Shown: positions 8,890-16,749, counted from the first letter of the stretch. The stretch is 38,395 nt of DNA from an uncultured Saprospiraceae bacterium (GCA_938007965.1 CALLMH010000036.1:1-38395); one strand, 5' to 3'. Numbers and translations: made by a program. The notes: a model not told the origin generated them from the letters alone.

Positions 8890-9026
8890 TTAGCCTGTTT
8901 ATTGGTATAAAAGACGGTTCTGTTTATTATCCATTTGCTAAGGAATTCGTCCAAGGCACATGTGCAGTCATACCAAAGGGAAGATTACATCATGTGCAGT
9001 TAGTCTACGTCTTTTTACGCAGATAG
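8886..9026 (+). CDS. possible small protein, 46 aa, coupled to the GT-C gene
   Basis: An ATG at 8886-8888 overlaps the stop of the glycosyltransferase (ATGA) and opens a 46-codon frame ending at TAG 9024-9026. The product begins 'MISLFIGIKDGSVYYPF', is mildly hydrophobic and basic at the end, and resembles nothing I know. Its last 12 bases overlap the 3' end of the convergent HigA-like gene. The coupling geometry favours a real gene; the short length and lack of homology leave chance open. Confidence 0.3.
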   Translation: MISLFIGIKDGSVYYPFAKEFVQGTCAVIPKGRLHHVQLVYVFLRR

Positions 9027-9368
9027 GATTAGTTCTGGGTCGATATTTAATTTTGTGTATAGAGCTTTAGCCAAATCAATTATCAGACCTCTTTTTCCGT
9101 TAAGTATTTCACTAACACGTGATGGTGTTGTTCCAAGAATTTTTGCCACGTCTTTTTGCTTCAATTTTCTCTGGTACATCCTTAATTCAATCATTTCTAT
9201 AAGGTTACTTGCCTTAAACGCATAATATTGCTCTTCGTATAAAGCAATTTCATCTGAAATCTTATCTAATTCGATCTCAAGTAATTTACTTAATTTCCCT
9301 TCGCTAGTCATTCGTTTAAGTAAATCCTCTAACCTTTTCGACTTCTTTCTATATTCTGCATTAGTCAT
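9015..9368 (-). CDS. HigA-like XRE-family antitoxin/regulator
   Basis: The 117-residue protein has an N-terminal helical half (1-55) and a C-terminal helix-turn-helix near residues 68-105 ('LKQKDVAKILGTTPSRVSEILNG'), the layout of Xre/HigA-type antitoxins that bind their own promoter. The C-terminus 'KLNIDPELILSA' resembles those of HigA-like proteins. No RelE/HigB-type toxin gene is visible on either side: upstream is only a 22-codon frame overlapping this start by 8 bases, and downstream is the convergent glycosyltransferase. It may be an orphan antitoxin, a stand-alone regulator, or the remainder of a decayed pair. Confidence 0.8.
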   Translation of the reverse strand: MTNAEYRKKSKRLEDLLKRMTSEGKLSKLLEIELDKISDEIALYEEQYYAFKASNLIEMIELRMYQRKLKQKDVAKILGTTPSRVSEILNGKRGLIIDLAKALYTKLNIDPELILSA

Positions 9369-9429
9369 AGTATTCTATATTTCTTTTGCTTTCATTTGGT
9401 ATCAAATACATATCTGTTTTTGCCGACAT
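9361..9429 (-). CDS. possible 22-aa leader or remnant ORF upstream of the HigA-like gene
   Basis: The frame runs from ATG (9427-9429) to TAA (9361-9363), and its stop region overlaps the start of the HigA-like gene by 8 bases. It has an in-frame stop just upstream, so it is not the tail of a longer intact ORF. The product ends 'SKRNIEYYD'. It could be a coupling leader peptide or a toxin remnant. Support is weak apart from the overlap. Confidence 0.22.
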   Translation of the reverse strand: MSAKTDMYLIPNESKRNIEYYD

Positions 9430-9465
9430 AATCTACAGTTCTGAAAAACCCTATTGGTACACACC

Positions 9466-9503
9466 AAAAAAAGACCCGCTACAATTTATAACAGGTCTTT
9501 TAA
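9466..9503 (-). terminator. rho-independent terminator after the YceI gene
   Basis: Arms AAAAGACC (9469-9476) and GGTCTTTT (9494-9501) pair perfectly over 8 bp with a 17-nt loop. On the minus strand the stem is followed by a run of T residues (A-run at 9466-9472 on plus). It lies 24 bases past the YceI stop and separates it from the HigA-like gene. Confidence 0.7.
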
Positions 9504-9524
9504 AAACTCGAAGTTTGAGTTATA

Positions 9525-10193
9525 TTATTTAGCTACTAGGCTAACTTTTAGTACGATATCATCATCGATTGCTTTATCTTTCAATCCTTCGAAGAATGAA
9601 GGCGAACCATACTTGATTCCCCAATCTGTTCTATTAATTTTGAATTCCGGAGTAGTAACTCTTACCATCCCATCTTTTACATCCGTCATCGCTGTAAATC
9701 CTACTTCTTTCGTCTGATCTTTGATTGTCAGGTTCCCGTATACTAGTGCATTCCCCGTTGGGTCACCTTCTTTCTTAGTCACCTTAGTGATTTCGAACTT
9801 AGCCGTTGGATAGTCAGCTACATTAAAGAAATCATTTTTATTCTTATCATCAGATCCTTTTAAGTGACCTTCTAAGTATGCTTTTTGATCGCCTTCTAGA
9901 TCAGTTACATTGATAGATGTCATATCAATTGTAAATGTTCCTCCGGTAACCATACCATTTGTCGCAGATACTTCACCCGCTATTATGTCGATAGTTCCAG
10001 TATGTGATCCAGTCGGCTTGGCTCCCGTCCACATTATTTTACTTACTGCAGCATTTACTGCATATTGTTTTCCTTCAGCTTTAGCTACAGTTCCAGCTGT
10101 ATCACTTACTTTGGCGTCTTTACCTTTTGATCCGCAGGCAACAAACATGCTCAACGCAAACATCAAAAAAGTAAATTTCAAAAGATTTTTCAT
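9525..10193 (-). CDS. YceI-family lipoprotein
   Basis: The 222-residue protein has a lipoprotein signal with the lipobox ending at Cys20 ('SMFVAC'), so it is probably membrane-anchored. The mature part from about residue 42 is a YceI-like lipocalin-type beta barrel: it starts 'YAVNAAVSKIMWTGAKP', has a central 'LEGHLKGSDDKNKNDFFNV', and continues with 'YPTAKFEITKV' and 'GNLTIKDQTKEV', each typical of the family. YceI proteins bind isoprenoid or amphiphilic ligands in the periplasm. A low-complexity linker of about 20 residues joins the lipid anchor to the barrel. It is expressed alone, between a terminator and the MerR-type gene 138 bases upstream. Confidence 0.93.
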   Translation of the reverse strand: MKNLLKFTFLMFALSMFVACGSKGKDAKVSDTAGTVAKAEGKQYAVNAAVSKIMWTGAKPTGSHTGTIDIIAGEVSATNGMVTGGTFTIDMTSINVTDLEGDQKAYLEGHLKGSDDKNKNDFFNVADYPTAKFEITKVTKKEGDPTGNALVYGNLTIKDQTKEVGFTAMTDVKDGMVRVTTPEFKINRTDWGIKYGSPSFFEGLKDKAIDDDIVLKVSLVAK

Positions 10194-10331
10194 TGTGTAT
10201 AAATTATTAATATTAAAAAAATGGATTCAAGTTTTATTTGATTTGTTCCCGACAATTCAGGATCGCTTACACATATACAAAGCTACTTATATGATGGACT
10301 TTCAGACATATTTATTGTATATTTTTAAAAA

Positions 10332-11234
10332 TTACTTCGAAAGTGACTTTTTACTTTTCTTTGAAGCGTATGTTTTTACGTCTGATATGCTTCTAAGTAA
10401 TGACATATTATCAGGCATTTCGAGGTTCTGTATTGCAGTTTGATATCCTGAAATTAGAATTTTACTCGAAGGCAGATGCCTGCTCAATTCATTAAGATAT
10501 GGTTGCAGTGGGCTTTCGGAGAAACTATCATTGAACATTGTAAATACGTAGTCCGCTTTGAAAATCCTCTGTCCTTCTAATACGTCTATCAATGCTATGT
10601 TAGATCCAAGATTAATGACATTGATACCCATATCCTTCAATAAAAAATGCAGAAATAGTAAACTCAACTCATGGGTCTCACCTTCTGGCAGATAAATCAA
10701 AAACCTTTTCGCATCAGGTAAACTTTTCTTAGACTTACTATCTATTGCTACGATAGTCTTCCTTCTGATGACATTAGCTACAAAGTTCTCGTGTACGCTT
10801 TTGATAGATCCTGCGATCCACATCATACTTAACTTTTCCATTAGTGGGTAGACTACTTCATTCATCGTCGCTTCAAATCCTCGAGAGCTTATATTATGCT
10901 CTACTATTTTGTTAAACTTGAATTCGTCTAACTCTAACATGGCAAACATCAAAGAGTCTAAATTATCTTCCGTATCAATAGTAACTTCCGACAGTTCAGC
11001 GACCAATTTTTTCATTTCCCCATCGCTCATTTTAGCGATTTTTGAAATTTTGTAATTGTTCCTATTGAGTAGACTTATGTTTAATATTTTCTGCAGATCT
11101 TCATCCAAATAATATCTTATATTGGTTTCTGTTCTCCTAGGAGTGATGATATTATATCTTTTTTCCCATATACGAATAGTATGGGCTTTTATGCCACATA
11201 GTTTTTCGATATCGTTGATAGAATATACTGCCAT
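10332..11234 (-). CDS. MerR-family regulator with B12-binding-type C-terminus (CarH/LitR-like)
   Basis: The frame is open to 11330, but the conserved protein begins at ATG 11232-11234, giving 300 residues; the extra upstream part is not MerR-like. Residues 1-50 form a MerR winged helix ('YSINDIEKLCGIKAHTIRIW'). Residues 90-165 resemble the helical B12-cap domain, and 176-290 a Rossmann-like cobalamin-binding domain with 'GETHELSLL' (185-193), matching the ExH signature that supplies the lower cobalt ligand. The cap motif W-x9-E-H of light-sensing CarH/LitR appears as W139 and E149 followed by Asn150 rather than His. In Bacteroidota such genes often lie beside carotenoid genes; none is in this window. 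Ligand binding is uncertain. Confidence 0.85.
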   Translation of the reverse strand: MAVYSINDIEKLCGIKAHTIRIWEKRYNIITPRRTETNIRYYLDEDLQKILNISLLNRNNYKISKIAKMSDGEMKKLVAELSEVTIDTEDNLDSLMFAMLELDEFKFNKIVEHNISSRGFEATMNEVVYPLMEKLSMMWIAGSIKSVHENFVANVIRRKTIVAIDSKSKKSLPDAKRFLIYLPEGETHELSLLFLHFLLKDMGINVINLGSNIALIDVLEGQRIFKADYVFTMFNDSFSESPLQPYLNELSRHLPSSKILISGYQTAIQNLEMPDNMSLLRSISDVKTYASKKSKKSLSK

Positions 11235-11401
11235 TAAAGAATTACTTTTGTTGAATGTAGTTGTCGAAAGATGTAAACAAAAAAATAAAAATAAAGTTCT
11301 ACCCAATATTGATTTTGTTTGTAGCCACAAATGACTGTAGTTTTTTTAAAAGTAAAAACACCAACTTTTTAGATCAAAAGAAGTCAACTGGAAGTTAGGT
11401 A

Positions 11402-11974
11402 TTAGGCGTATATACCTTTCCTAATGAAAAGCTTAATCTCGTCTCTCTTTGTCTCAAATGCCTCATTATCAATCTTTTTGGAAAAGAAATGAAGCCACTT
11501 CACACTATTGATTATAATATTGAATGTAGTCGTGAGCGACATACGTTCGAAGTGTCCGGCATCCATTCCAGACTTTAAAATCTTCTTGAAATTATCCTCA
11601 TAGAGTTTTCTTTTCTGAAGGAAAGATTTCAACTCACTTTCTGGCAGGTGCCTCCATTCGTCATTGAATACTGTCACAGAACTAGGATTATGATATGCTA
11701 TATCAATATGCAGATCTACTAGCGCATCTAACTTCTCGGTGACTGATTTGTCAGATTTTAATACGTCCTCCATTCCATCTGCAAATAGCTGGGCACAGTT
11801 ATGACAAATGTTTACAAGTACTTCTTCTTTGGATTTGATATGGCTGTAGAGGCTACTTGGCTCTATACCTACCTGCTCTGCGATATCTCTTACGGATGCC
11901 GCTACGTATCCCTTCTTACGGAATAGTCTTGCCGAAGCAATGTATATTTCTTGCTTCCGCTTGCTATGCTTCAT
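11402..11974 (-). CDS. TetR/AcrR-family transcriptional regulator
   Basis: The 190-residue protein has an N-terminal TetR helix-turn-helix at about residues 8-52 ('SARLFRKKGYVAASVRDIAE', 'IEPSSLYSHIKSKEEVL') and a helical ligand and dimerisation domain of normal length. The start overlaps the end of the PaaE-like reductase gene by 11 bases, so the two are co-transcribed, reductase first. A dyad at the reductase promoter is a plausible operator. By analogy to TetR regulators of phenylacetate or acyl-CoA catabolism the ligand may be a CoA thioester; that is inference. Confidence 0.88.
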   Translation of the reverse strand: MKHSKRKQEIYIASARLFRKKGYVAASVRDIAEQVGIEPSSLYSHIKSKEEVLVNICHNCAQLFADGMEDVLKSDKSVTEKLDALVDLHIDIAYHNPSSVTVFNDEWRHLPESELKSFLQKRKLYEDNFKKILKSGMDAGHFERMSLTTTFNIIINSVKWLHFFSKKIDNEAFETKRDEIKLFIRKGIYA

Positions 11975-13040
11975 CGAAATTGACCGTTATTTCAGATGTT
12001 CTTGGATGCGCTTGGCAGGTAAGAATGAAGCCTTTTTCTACCTCATCCGGCTCTAGCGCATAGTTGATATCCATGGTAGCTTCCCCATTAGTCACTTGTG
12101 CTTTGCAGGTAGAGCACACTCCGCCTTTGCATGCATATGGTAGATCCGCTCCTGCCGCCAGTGCTGCATCGAGGATATTATTACCCCCATACTCTAGAGG
12201 CATATCGAAGCTCTCTCCGTCGAGTATGATCGTCACCTTACTCTCTGCCTCAGAGTCATATGTTTCTTCTTCCACTTTCTTCTCGGCTACAGGAATATCT
12301 CCCGTATTGAACAACTCGAAGTTGATCTTATCAGCATCCACTCCATCAGCAATCAATTGATCTTTCACCCCAAATATCATCTGTGCAGGACCACATAGAT
12401 AGAAACCAGCCACAGCAGTAGGATCAAAAAACACCTTGGCAAACTTCTCACATTTCTGAGCATCAATCCTACCTAAAAACAATGGACTGCCTAGTTTCTC
12501 TTTACTCAATATATGATGAACTGATAATCGATCAAGGTATATATTCTTGAGGTCTTCTATCTCCTCTCGAAATATGATCGTATCAAAATTCCTATTCCCA
12601 TAAAACAAGGTGAATCTACTCTTCGGCTCATCGTGCATCACTGTCTTGATCATTGATAGTATCGGAGTGATGCCACTTCCCGCACCGAATGCTACATAAT
12701 GATTCGCCGCATCGCTGTCAGGGACAAGCGCAAAACTTCCGGTAGGTTCCATGACTGACAGCTCTTCATTGTCCGTCAATTCTTCATTCGCATAGGTAGA
12801 GAATTTTCCTCCTTCTACTTTCTTGATCGCTACTTTCCATTCGCTTTCATGAGGTGCGCTGCACAGACTGTATGATCGTCTTACCTTCTCGCCATTTATT
12901 ATCGTTTCCAGCGCGAGGTATTGGCCTGACTGATACTGAAACTTAGGTTGCAATCCCTGAGGAATATCGAAACTAACGGAGACACAATCGGCAGTCTCTT
13001 TGATTACTTTCTTCACCTTTATATTGTGTAATGCGCTCAT
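11964..13040 (-). CDS. PaaE-like ferredoxin-NAD(P)H oxidoreductase, copy 1
   Basis: The 358-residue protein has three parts: an FAD-binding barrel with 'RRSYSLCSAP' (54-63), an NAD(P)-binding domain with 'GAGSGITPILSMI' (119-131) and 'FYLCGP' (213-218), and a C-terminal plant-type [2Fe-2S] domain with Cys304, Cys309, Cys312 and Cys342 (C-x4-C-x2-C-x29-C). This order is that of PaaE, the reductase of the phenylacetyl-CoA epoxidase, and of related oxygenase reductases. It passes electrons from NAD(P)H to a di-iron oxygenase. No paaABCD-type gene lies in the window, so the partner is elsewhere. The TetR gene overlaps its 3' end. A paralogue lies at 19409-20506. Confidence 0.88.
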   Translation of the reverse strand: MSALHNIKVKKVIKETADCVSVSFDIPQGLQPKFQYQSGQYLALETIINGEKVRRSYSLCSAPHESEWKVAIKKVEGGKFSTYANEELTDNEELSVMEPTGSFALVPDSDAANHYVAFGAGSGITPILSMIKTVMHDEPKSRFTLFYGNRNFDTIIFREEIEDLKNIYLDRLSVHHILSKEKLGSPLFLGRIDAQKCEKFAKVFFDPTAVAGFYLCGPAQMIFGVKDQLIADGVDADKINFELFNTGDIPVAEKKVEEETYDSEAESKVTIILDGESFDMPLEYGGNNILDAALAAGADLPYACKGGVCSTCKAQVTNGEATMDINYALEPDEVEKGFILTCQAHPRTSEITVNFDEA

Positions 13041-13049
13041 TTATTCAAT

Positions 13050-13074
13050 TTACGAATGATTGTTCGCAAAGGTA
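13050..13074 (-). promoter_or_regulatory. promoter with TetR-type operator for the reductase-tetR pair
   Basis: On the minus strand, TACCTTTG (13067-13074) fits the Bacteroidota -7 consensus TAnnTTTG, and the reductase ATG lies 27 bases further on. A clear -33 element is not visible. An imperfect dyad (arms 13050-13056 and 13063-13069, one mismatch, 6-base spacer) overlaps the -7 box and likely start point, the usual place and size of a TetR operator. Confidence 0.4.
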
Positions 13075-13275
13075 ATTGTTTTTGTGGAGAGTATTCTACA
13101 GATGATTAAATGTTCATAGGTATATTTACTCATTGATACTAGAGGCAATCAAAGTACAATTTTTTTTAAATACAATCTAGACATTAAAATTGAGTAGACA
13201 AAAGGTCGGAATCATATTTCTATAATCTACATGGAGGTCAGACTAGGCGAAGGCTTAGTAGATATCTAAAATACA

Positions 13276-13311
13276 AAACAGGTAATATACAATCAAGTAT
13301 ACCACCTGTTT
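13276..13311 (-). terminator. long stem-loop terminator past the RskA-C-like gene
   Basis: AAACAGGT (13276-13283) pairs with ACCTGTTT (13304-13311), and pairing continues inward to about 15 bp with two G-U pairs around a 6-nt loop. On the minus strand it is followed by a T-rich stretch. It ends transcription from the minus-strand lipoprotein gene. Confidence 0.65.
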
Positions 13312-13329
13312 CATAACTAAACAAATACA

Positions 13330-13365
13330 ACCAAAGGATGATCAAAATTTATTTCACCCTTTGGT
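13330..13365 (-). terminator. second stem-loop past the RskA-C-like gene
   Basis: ACCAAAGG (13330-13337) pairs exactly with CCTTTGGT (13358-13365), with a 20-nt loop. Only a weak T-rich stretch follows on the minus strand. It stands in tandem with the stronger hairpin at 13276-13311. The rest of the 357-base spacer 13041-13397, apart from the promoter near 13070, shows nothing. Confidence 0.5.
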
Positions 13366-13397
13366 CGCCACTATTAAAAACTAAACACTACTTATTA

Positions 13398-14279
13398 TTA
13401 TTTTGAAGCTGTTCCTGTTGGGTTTGTAGAGAGCGCATTATTCGCCATATCAAGCGGTGTATGCAATTCTGCATTGGCAGCAGTCATACCTACGAGCGGC
13501 TTCAATGCAAATGGTGCAGGACTATTATCTGGTACTGGTTCTACTGACACTACGATAGTAGCTCCCTGTAGATTAGTAGGAAATGTCAATCCTGCCGGTG
13601 CATTCTGTATGAAATCTTCTCCAGGATATGAAGGTCCTCCAGCTGACCCACTAAAAGTAGATGCTGAGTCGCTCCCTGATGCTGATGTAAATGTACCTGT
13701 TGTTACCGGAGTACCATCGATCACAGCCCATCCTTCATAAGCCCATCCTTCTGGGAGGGTAGGAATATTTAATCCAGCTACTGGAGATCCTGATGAATTG
13801 TCGAGAAACCATACACCACTGTCTTCATTGTTATCCATACCATCTGTTGGGGTAGCTATTATATATTTACCCGTAGCGTCTATGAAGTCTGTACCGATCG
13901 CCGCCTCGTGAGATACTGTCAATGAAGCATTATCCGCAGAGAAATCACCCGCTAATACGTGCACAGCACTTGGAGCTGGATCAGGATCTGGTGAAGGTTC
14001 GATCGTCAATATAAATGCTGTCGCTTTTTCTAAGTCCTCTGCCGATACTTCGAATGATGTTTGAGAAGCATTACCATCCGCATCGATTGAGAATACACCT
14101 GTTGTTTTTGGAGATCCGTCAACCATGATCCAGCCTTCATATGCGTAATCACTACCGAGGTCTTCTAGTCCTGTCAGACTAAGGTTCAATTGGTCGCTCG
14201 TTGTCGTGTCTTCGTCTCCACAAGAAACCATAATCATTGCGAATCCTAGTACTATTAATTTGAAAATGTTGTTTGTCAT
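13398..14279 (-). CDS. lipoprotein with two RskA C-terminal-like (anti-sigma-K) domains
   Basis: The 293-residue protein has a lipoprotein signal with Cys20 in 'IMVSC'. The mature part is an internal duplication: 'YEGWIMVDGSPKTTGVFS' near residue 47 and 'YEGWAVIDGTPVTTGTFT' near residue 181, each followed by a stretch of the form 'ILTIEPSPDPDPAPS' or 'VVSVEPVPDNSPAPF'. This pattern (GxWxxxxGxPxxxGxF, then V/T-EP-x-PAP) is like the extracytoplasmic domain of anti-sigma-K/RskA proteins. It lies 143 bases downstream of the sigma/anti-sigma-like pair on the same strand and may sense or bind something in that pathway. There is no sigma-binding domain, so it is not itself an anti-sigma factor. Confidence 0.7.
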   Translation of the reverse strand: MTNNIFKLIVLGFAMIMVSCGDEDTTTSDQLNLSLTGLEDLGSDYAYEGWIMVDGSPKTTGVFSIDADGNASQTSFEVSAEDLEKATAFILTIEPSPDPDPAPSAVHVLAGDFSADNASLTVSHEAAIGTDFIDATGKYIIATPTDGMDNNEDSGVWFLDNSSGSPVAGLNIPTLPEGWAYEGWAVIDGTPVTTGTFTSASGSDSASTFSGSAGGPSYPGEDFIQNAPAGLTFPTNLQGATIVVSVEPVPDNSPAPFALKPLVGMTAANAELHTPLDMANNALSTNPTGTASK

Positions 14280-14422
14280 TGTAAATAAATTTGTTGTTGA
14301 AAAAAGTTATTAATTATTGATATTTTATATGTTGGAATTAACCAAGACTATGATAAAAATAGACATGAAGGTGGCCTTTGCAGGACAGTCCCCACGTCTA
14401 TAAAAAACCATTGCTACTATGC

Positions 14423-15760
14423 TTATTTTGTATTAAATTTTACTGCGAGTTGGATACCCGTCGTGTATAAATCAACTCTGCCTTCTCCGATTCCCGTAAG
14501 TGGTATCTGCAGATATGGGGATAGTTCTACACCCATATTTGATGACAGCGTTTTTTGATATCCTACAGAGATTCTTGCTACTCCGGCCAGATGAAAGTTT
14601 CTCCTAGATATATCATCCATTGTGATTTCTTCTATCGCATTAGGATTAATAAGTAGATCTTCTGGATCATATTTGAATCCGTACCACTCAGAATTAAAAA
14701 AGTAGCTACTTATGCCTGCATTGATGAAGAAGCTGTTATTTTCATATCCATTGAAATAGTATGATGCTTCTAGTGGGATCTGTAGGACATTTCCTTTGCC
14801 ATCCATCCAAGTAGGGTTGACTCCCCCAGTTGTATTCCATCCACCTTCAATATTGTAATCTTCCCCTTCTGATCCGTATCTCTTCAGACTGTAGGCGAAT
14901 CCAAGATCAAATTGAAATTTATCAGCCAATTGCACTCCTGCCTTAGCTCCCAAAGTGTATCCAGATTGAGGATCACTAAAGAATCCTACTGAAGACAAGT
15001 CAGAACTAGCAAAAGCTGTCAATACGTATCTTGTGCGAGCGTCAGTAATCATTGGTATGAGCGTCGCGGATGGTCGTAAGTTGATCTCCTCAATTTTATT
15101 ATCCATTGAGTTTAGAGCGCTGGCACTTTCTTTTTCGAGTACATCCAACATAACTATATCTCTCATATCTGATTTCGTATTGGTATCTGATATTAGAGTA
15201 ATAACATTATAAGGAGGATCATTGACTACATCAGTATATTCTATATTTTCCGCATTTTTTGAAGAAATACTGACAACCTTGTTTTTCACAAGACTGCCAG
15301 TATTTTCGCTTTGAATACTGTTATTAGAAATACTGCTTTGATTTTCTATTACTGATTTCGTTGAGGTGTTTTCTCTTGCTCTCGAAGCCGAATTCTGAGT
15401 CCTATTATTCACCCTTTTAGAATCAATATTTTGTTCGATCGTTTGTAATTTTTCTGGAGCCTTTTCGCTGGTTGAATTAGCTACTTCTTTTACTACAGCT
15501 TGTGGATTTTCGTTCACTATTTCTATACCGGACGCTGTGGCAAGAGGACTCGTTTGCTCACTTGTATTTATTGAGAAAAAAGTACCTACTGCACCTACTA
15601 AAAGGAAACTAAGGAAGAACCATAATAAATATTTTCTTCTATCTTTCTTATCAAGTTTCTCTTCCATCATCGCCCATGCGTCAGGATTATAAGTAAACTC
15701 GTGTTGGTCTGCTCCTTCTCTAAAAAGAACATCCATATCTTTTGGATCTAAATTATGCAT
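14423..15760 (-). CDS. anti-sigma-like inner-membrane protein with C-terminal outer-membrane-barrel-like domain
   Basis: The 445-residue protein has a short N-terminal cytoplasmic segment (1-42), one membrane helix (about 44-64, 'YLLWFFLSFLLVGAVGTFF'), a long Ser/Asn/Thr-rich linker to about residue 235, and a beta-rich C-terminal domain (about 240-445) with alternating aromatic strands such as 'FQFDLGFAYSLKRYG' and 'NSFFINAGISSYFFN', like Bacteroidota outer-membrane beta-barrel proteins. The start overlaps the ECF sigma gene by 8 bases. The topology suggests a protein that reaches from cytoplasm to outer membrane and regulates the sigma factor. The anti-sigma role is inferred from position and N-terminal topology. 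Confidence 0.68.
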   Translation of the reverse strand: MHNLDPKDMDVLFREGADQHEFTYNPDAWAMMEEKLDKKDRRKYLLWFFLSFLLVGAVGTFFSINTSEQTSPLATASGIEIVNENPQAVVKEVANSTSEKAPEKLQTIEQNIDSKRVNNRTQNSASRARENTSTKSVIENQSSISNNSIQSENTGSLVKNKVVSISSKNAENIEYTDVVNDPPYNVITLISDTNTKSDMRDIVMLDVLEKESASALNSMDNKIEEINLRPSATLIPMITDARTRYVLTAFASSDLSSVGFFSDPQSGYTLGAKAGVQLADKFQFDLGFAYSLKRYGSEGEDYNIEGGWNTTGGVNPTWMDGKGNVLQIPLEASYYFNGYENNSFFINAGISSYFFNSEWYGFKYDPEDLLINPNAIEEITMDDISRRNFHLAGVARISVGYQKTLSSNMGVELSPYLQIPLTGIGEGRVDLYTTGIQLAVKFNTK

Positions 15761-16298
15761 GCTCTGTATTTAATTGTTGAGAAACCATATCTCTTAGGTG
15801 TGCTCTAGCCTTCGAGAGGTTAGATTTTGATGTACCTACGGATATGTTAAGTGCTTGTGCTATTTCTTCGTGTTTGAATCCATCTATTACATACATGTTG
15901 AATACTGTTCTGTATGCGGTGGATAGGGACTGAACCAATGTTATCAATTCTTTATAACCTATTCGGCTTAGTATATCTTCTCGGGATGAAATATTTCTTG
16001 CATCATCAATATTAGATTTCATATGCAGTTTCTTTTGTTTTTTAATGTAGTCTATTGCTGTATTGACCACTATTTTTCTGAACCAAGGTTTGAAATCATA
16101 CTGACTATCATATTTTGATATTCGAGTGAATACTTTCATGAAACTATCATTTAATAAATGAATGGCTTCGTCTTCGTTCTTTACATATCGGATCCCTACG
16201 CTCATACCATATGCATAGTAGAGCTTGTACAGCTCATGCTGACTCGTTCTATTCGCCTTTCGACATCCTTCTATGATATTGTGAAGGTTTTCCTCCAT
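15753..16298 (-). CDS. ECF-family RNA polymerase sigma factor, second module
   Basis: The 181-residue protein has region 2 at about residues 20-90 ('EDEAIHLLNDSFMKVFTRI', 'FKPWFRKIVVNTAIDYIKK') and region 4 at about 125-175 ('YRTVFNMYVIDGFKHEEI', 'LNISVGTSKSNLSKARAHL'). Both match ECF factors. It is the first gene of a minus-strand set with the TM/barrel protein (8-base overlap) and then the RskA-C-like lipoprotein. It differs clearly from the sigma factor at 4266-4811. The ATG at 16296-16298 has an AAGGA-like ribosome site just upstream. A 7-bp dyad (16319-16325 with 16343-16349) precedes it. Confidence 0.92.
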   Translation of the reverse strand: MEENLHNIIEGCRKANRTSQHELYKLYYAYGMSVGIRYVKNEDEAIHLLNDSFMKVFTRISKYDSQYDFKPWFRKIVVNTAIDYIKKQKKLHMKSNIDDARNISSREDILSRIGYKELITLVQSLSTAYRTVFNMYVIDGFKHEEIAQALNISVGTSKSNLSKARAHLRDMVSQQLNTEHA

Positions 16299-16688
16299 GA
16301 TTAATTTTCCTTTTTAAAAGGTAGTGTATCGTTTTACTTGCAACTACCTCTATTAAAATTATACAATCTATGCCACCCTATACTGCATAGTACTCAAAAG
16401 GGTTGCCTTCAAGATTAAAATATTTTCAAAAATATCATTTTATTTTTTTACAATCGTATTATTCCCTTGAATATTAGATAGTTGTATCCTAGTTGACGTT
16501 TGAGAATATTTTTATATCATCCATTATATTCGGTAATGCAGAATGATAGAAGCTCAAATAATACTCCATGATTAATGATTGTATGCAATGCCTTCAGTGA
16601 TTCTCAGGATTAATGCCTGCAATCTAATTTTCTGTTAAATCAAATCTTGTACTTGTTTTGATCAGCGAACTATATATGTAGATATACC
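16299..16688. other. gene-free spacer upstream of the second sigma gene
   Basis: AT-rich, with no convincing ORF. The only structure noted is a perfect 7-bp inverted repeat (16319-16325 and 16343-16349, 17-base spacer) just upstream of the sigma start, which could be an operator or chance. Confidence 0.5.
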
Positions 16689-16727
16689 AATCAAAAAAGG
16701 CGACTTGTTATGCCGCCTTTTTTGATT
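16689..16727. terminator. strong terminator past the MFS gene
   Basis: A perfect 14-bp stem has arms at 16689-16702 and 16714-16727, an 11-nt loop, and A/T runs in the stem flanks so that it can act in either direction. It lies 23 bases past the stop of the minus-strand MFS transporter gene. Confidence 0.85.
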
Positions 16728-16749
16728 TTCTTTCGTCGATCTGAATTTC

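Noticed and set aside
11235-11330. N-terminal extension of the MerR-type frame
   Set aside because: The MerR helix-turn-helix starts at the ATG at 11232-11234; the 32 extra residues are hydrophobic and not family-like.
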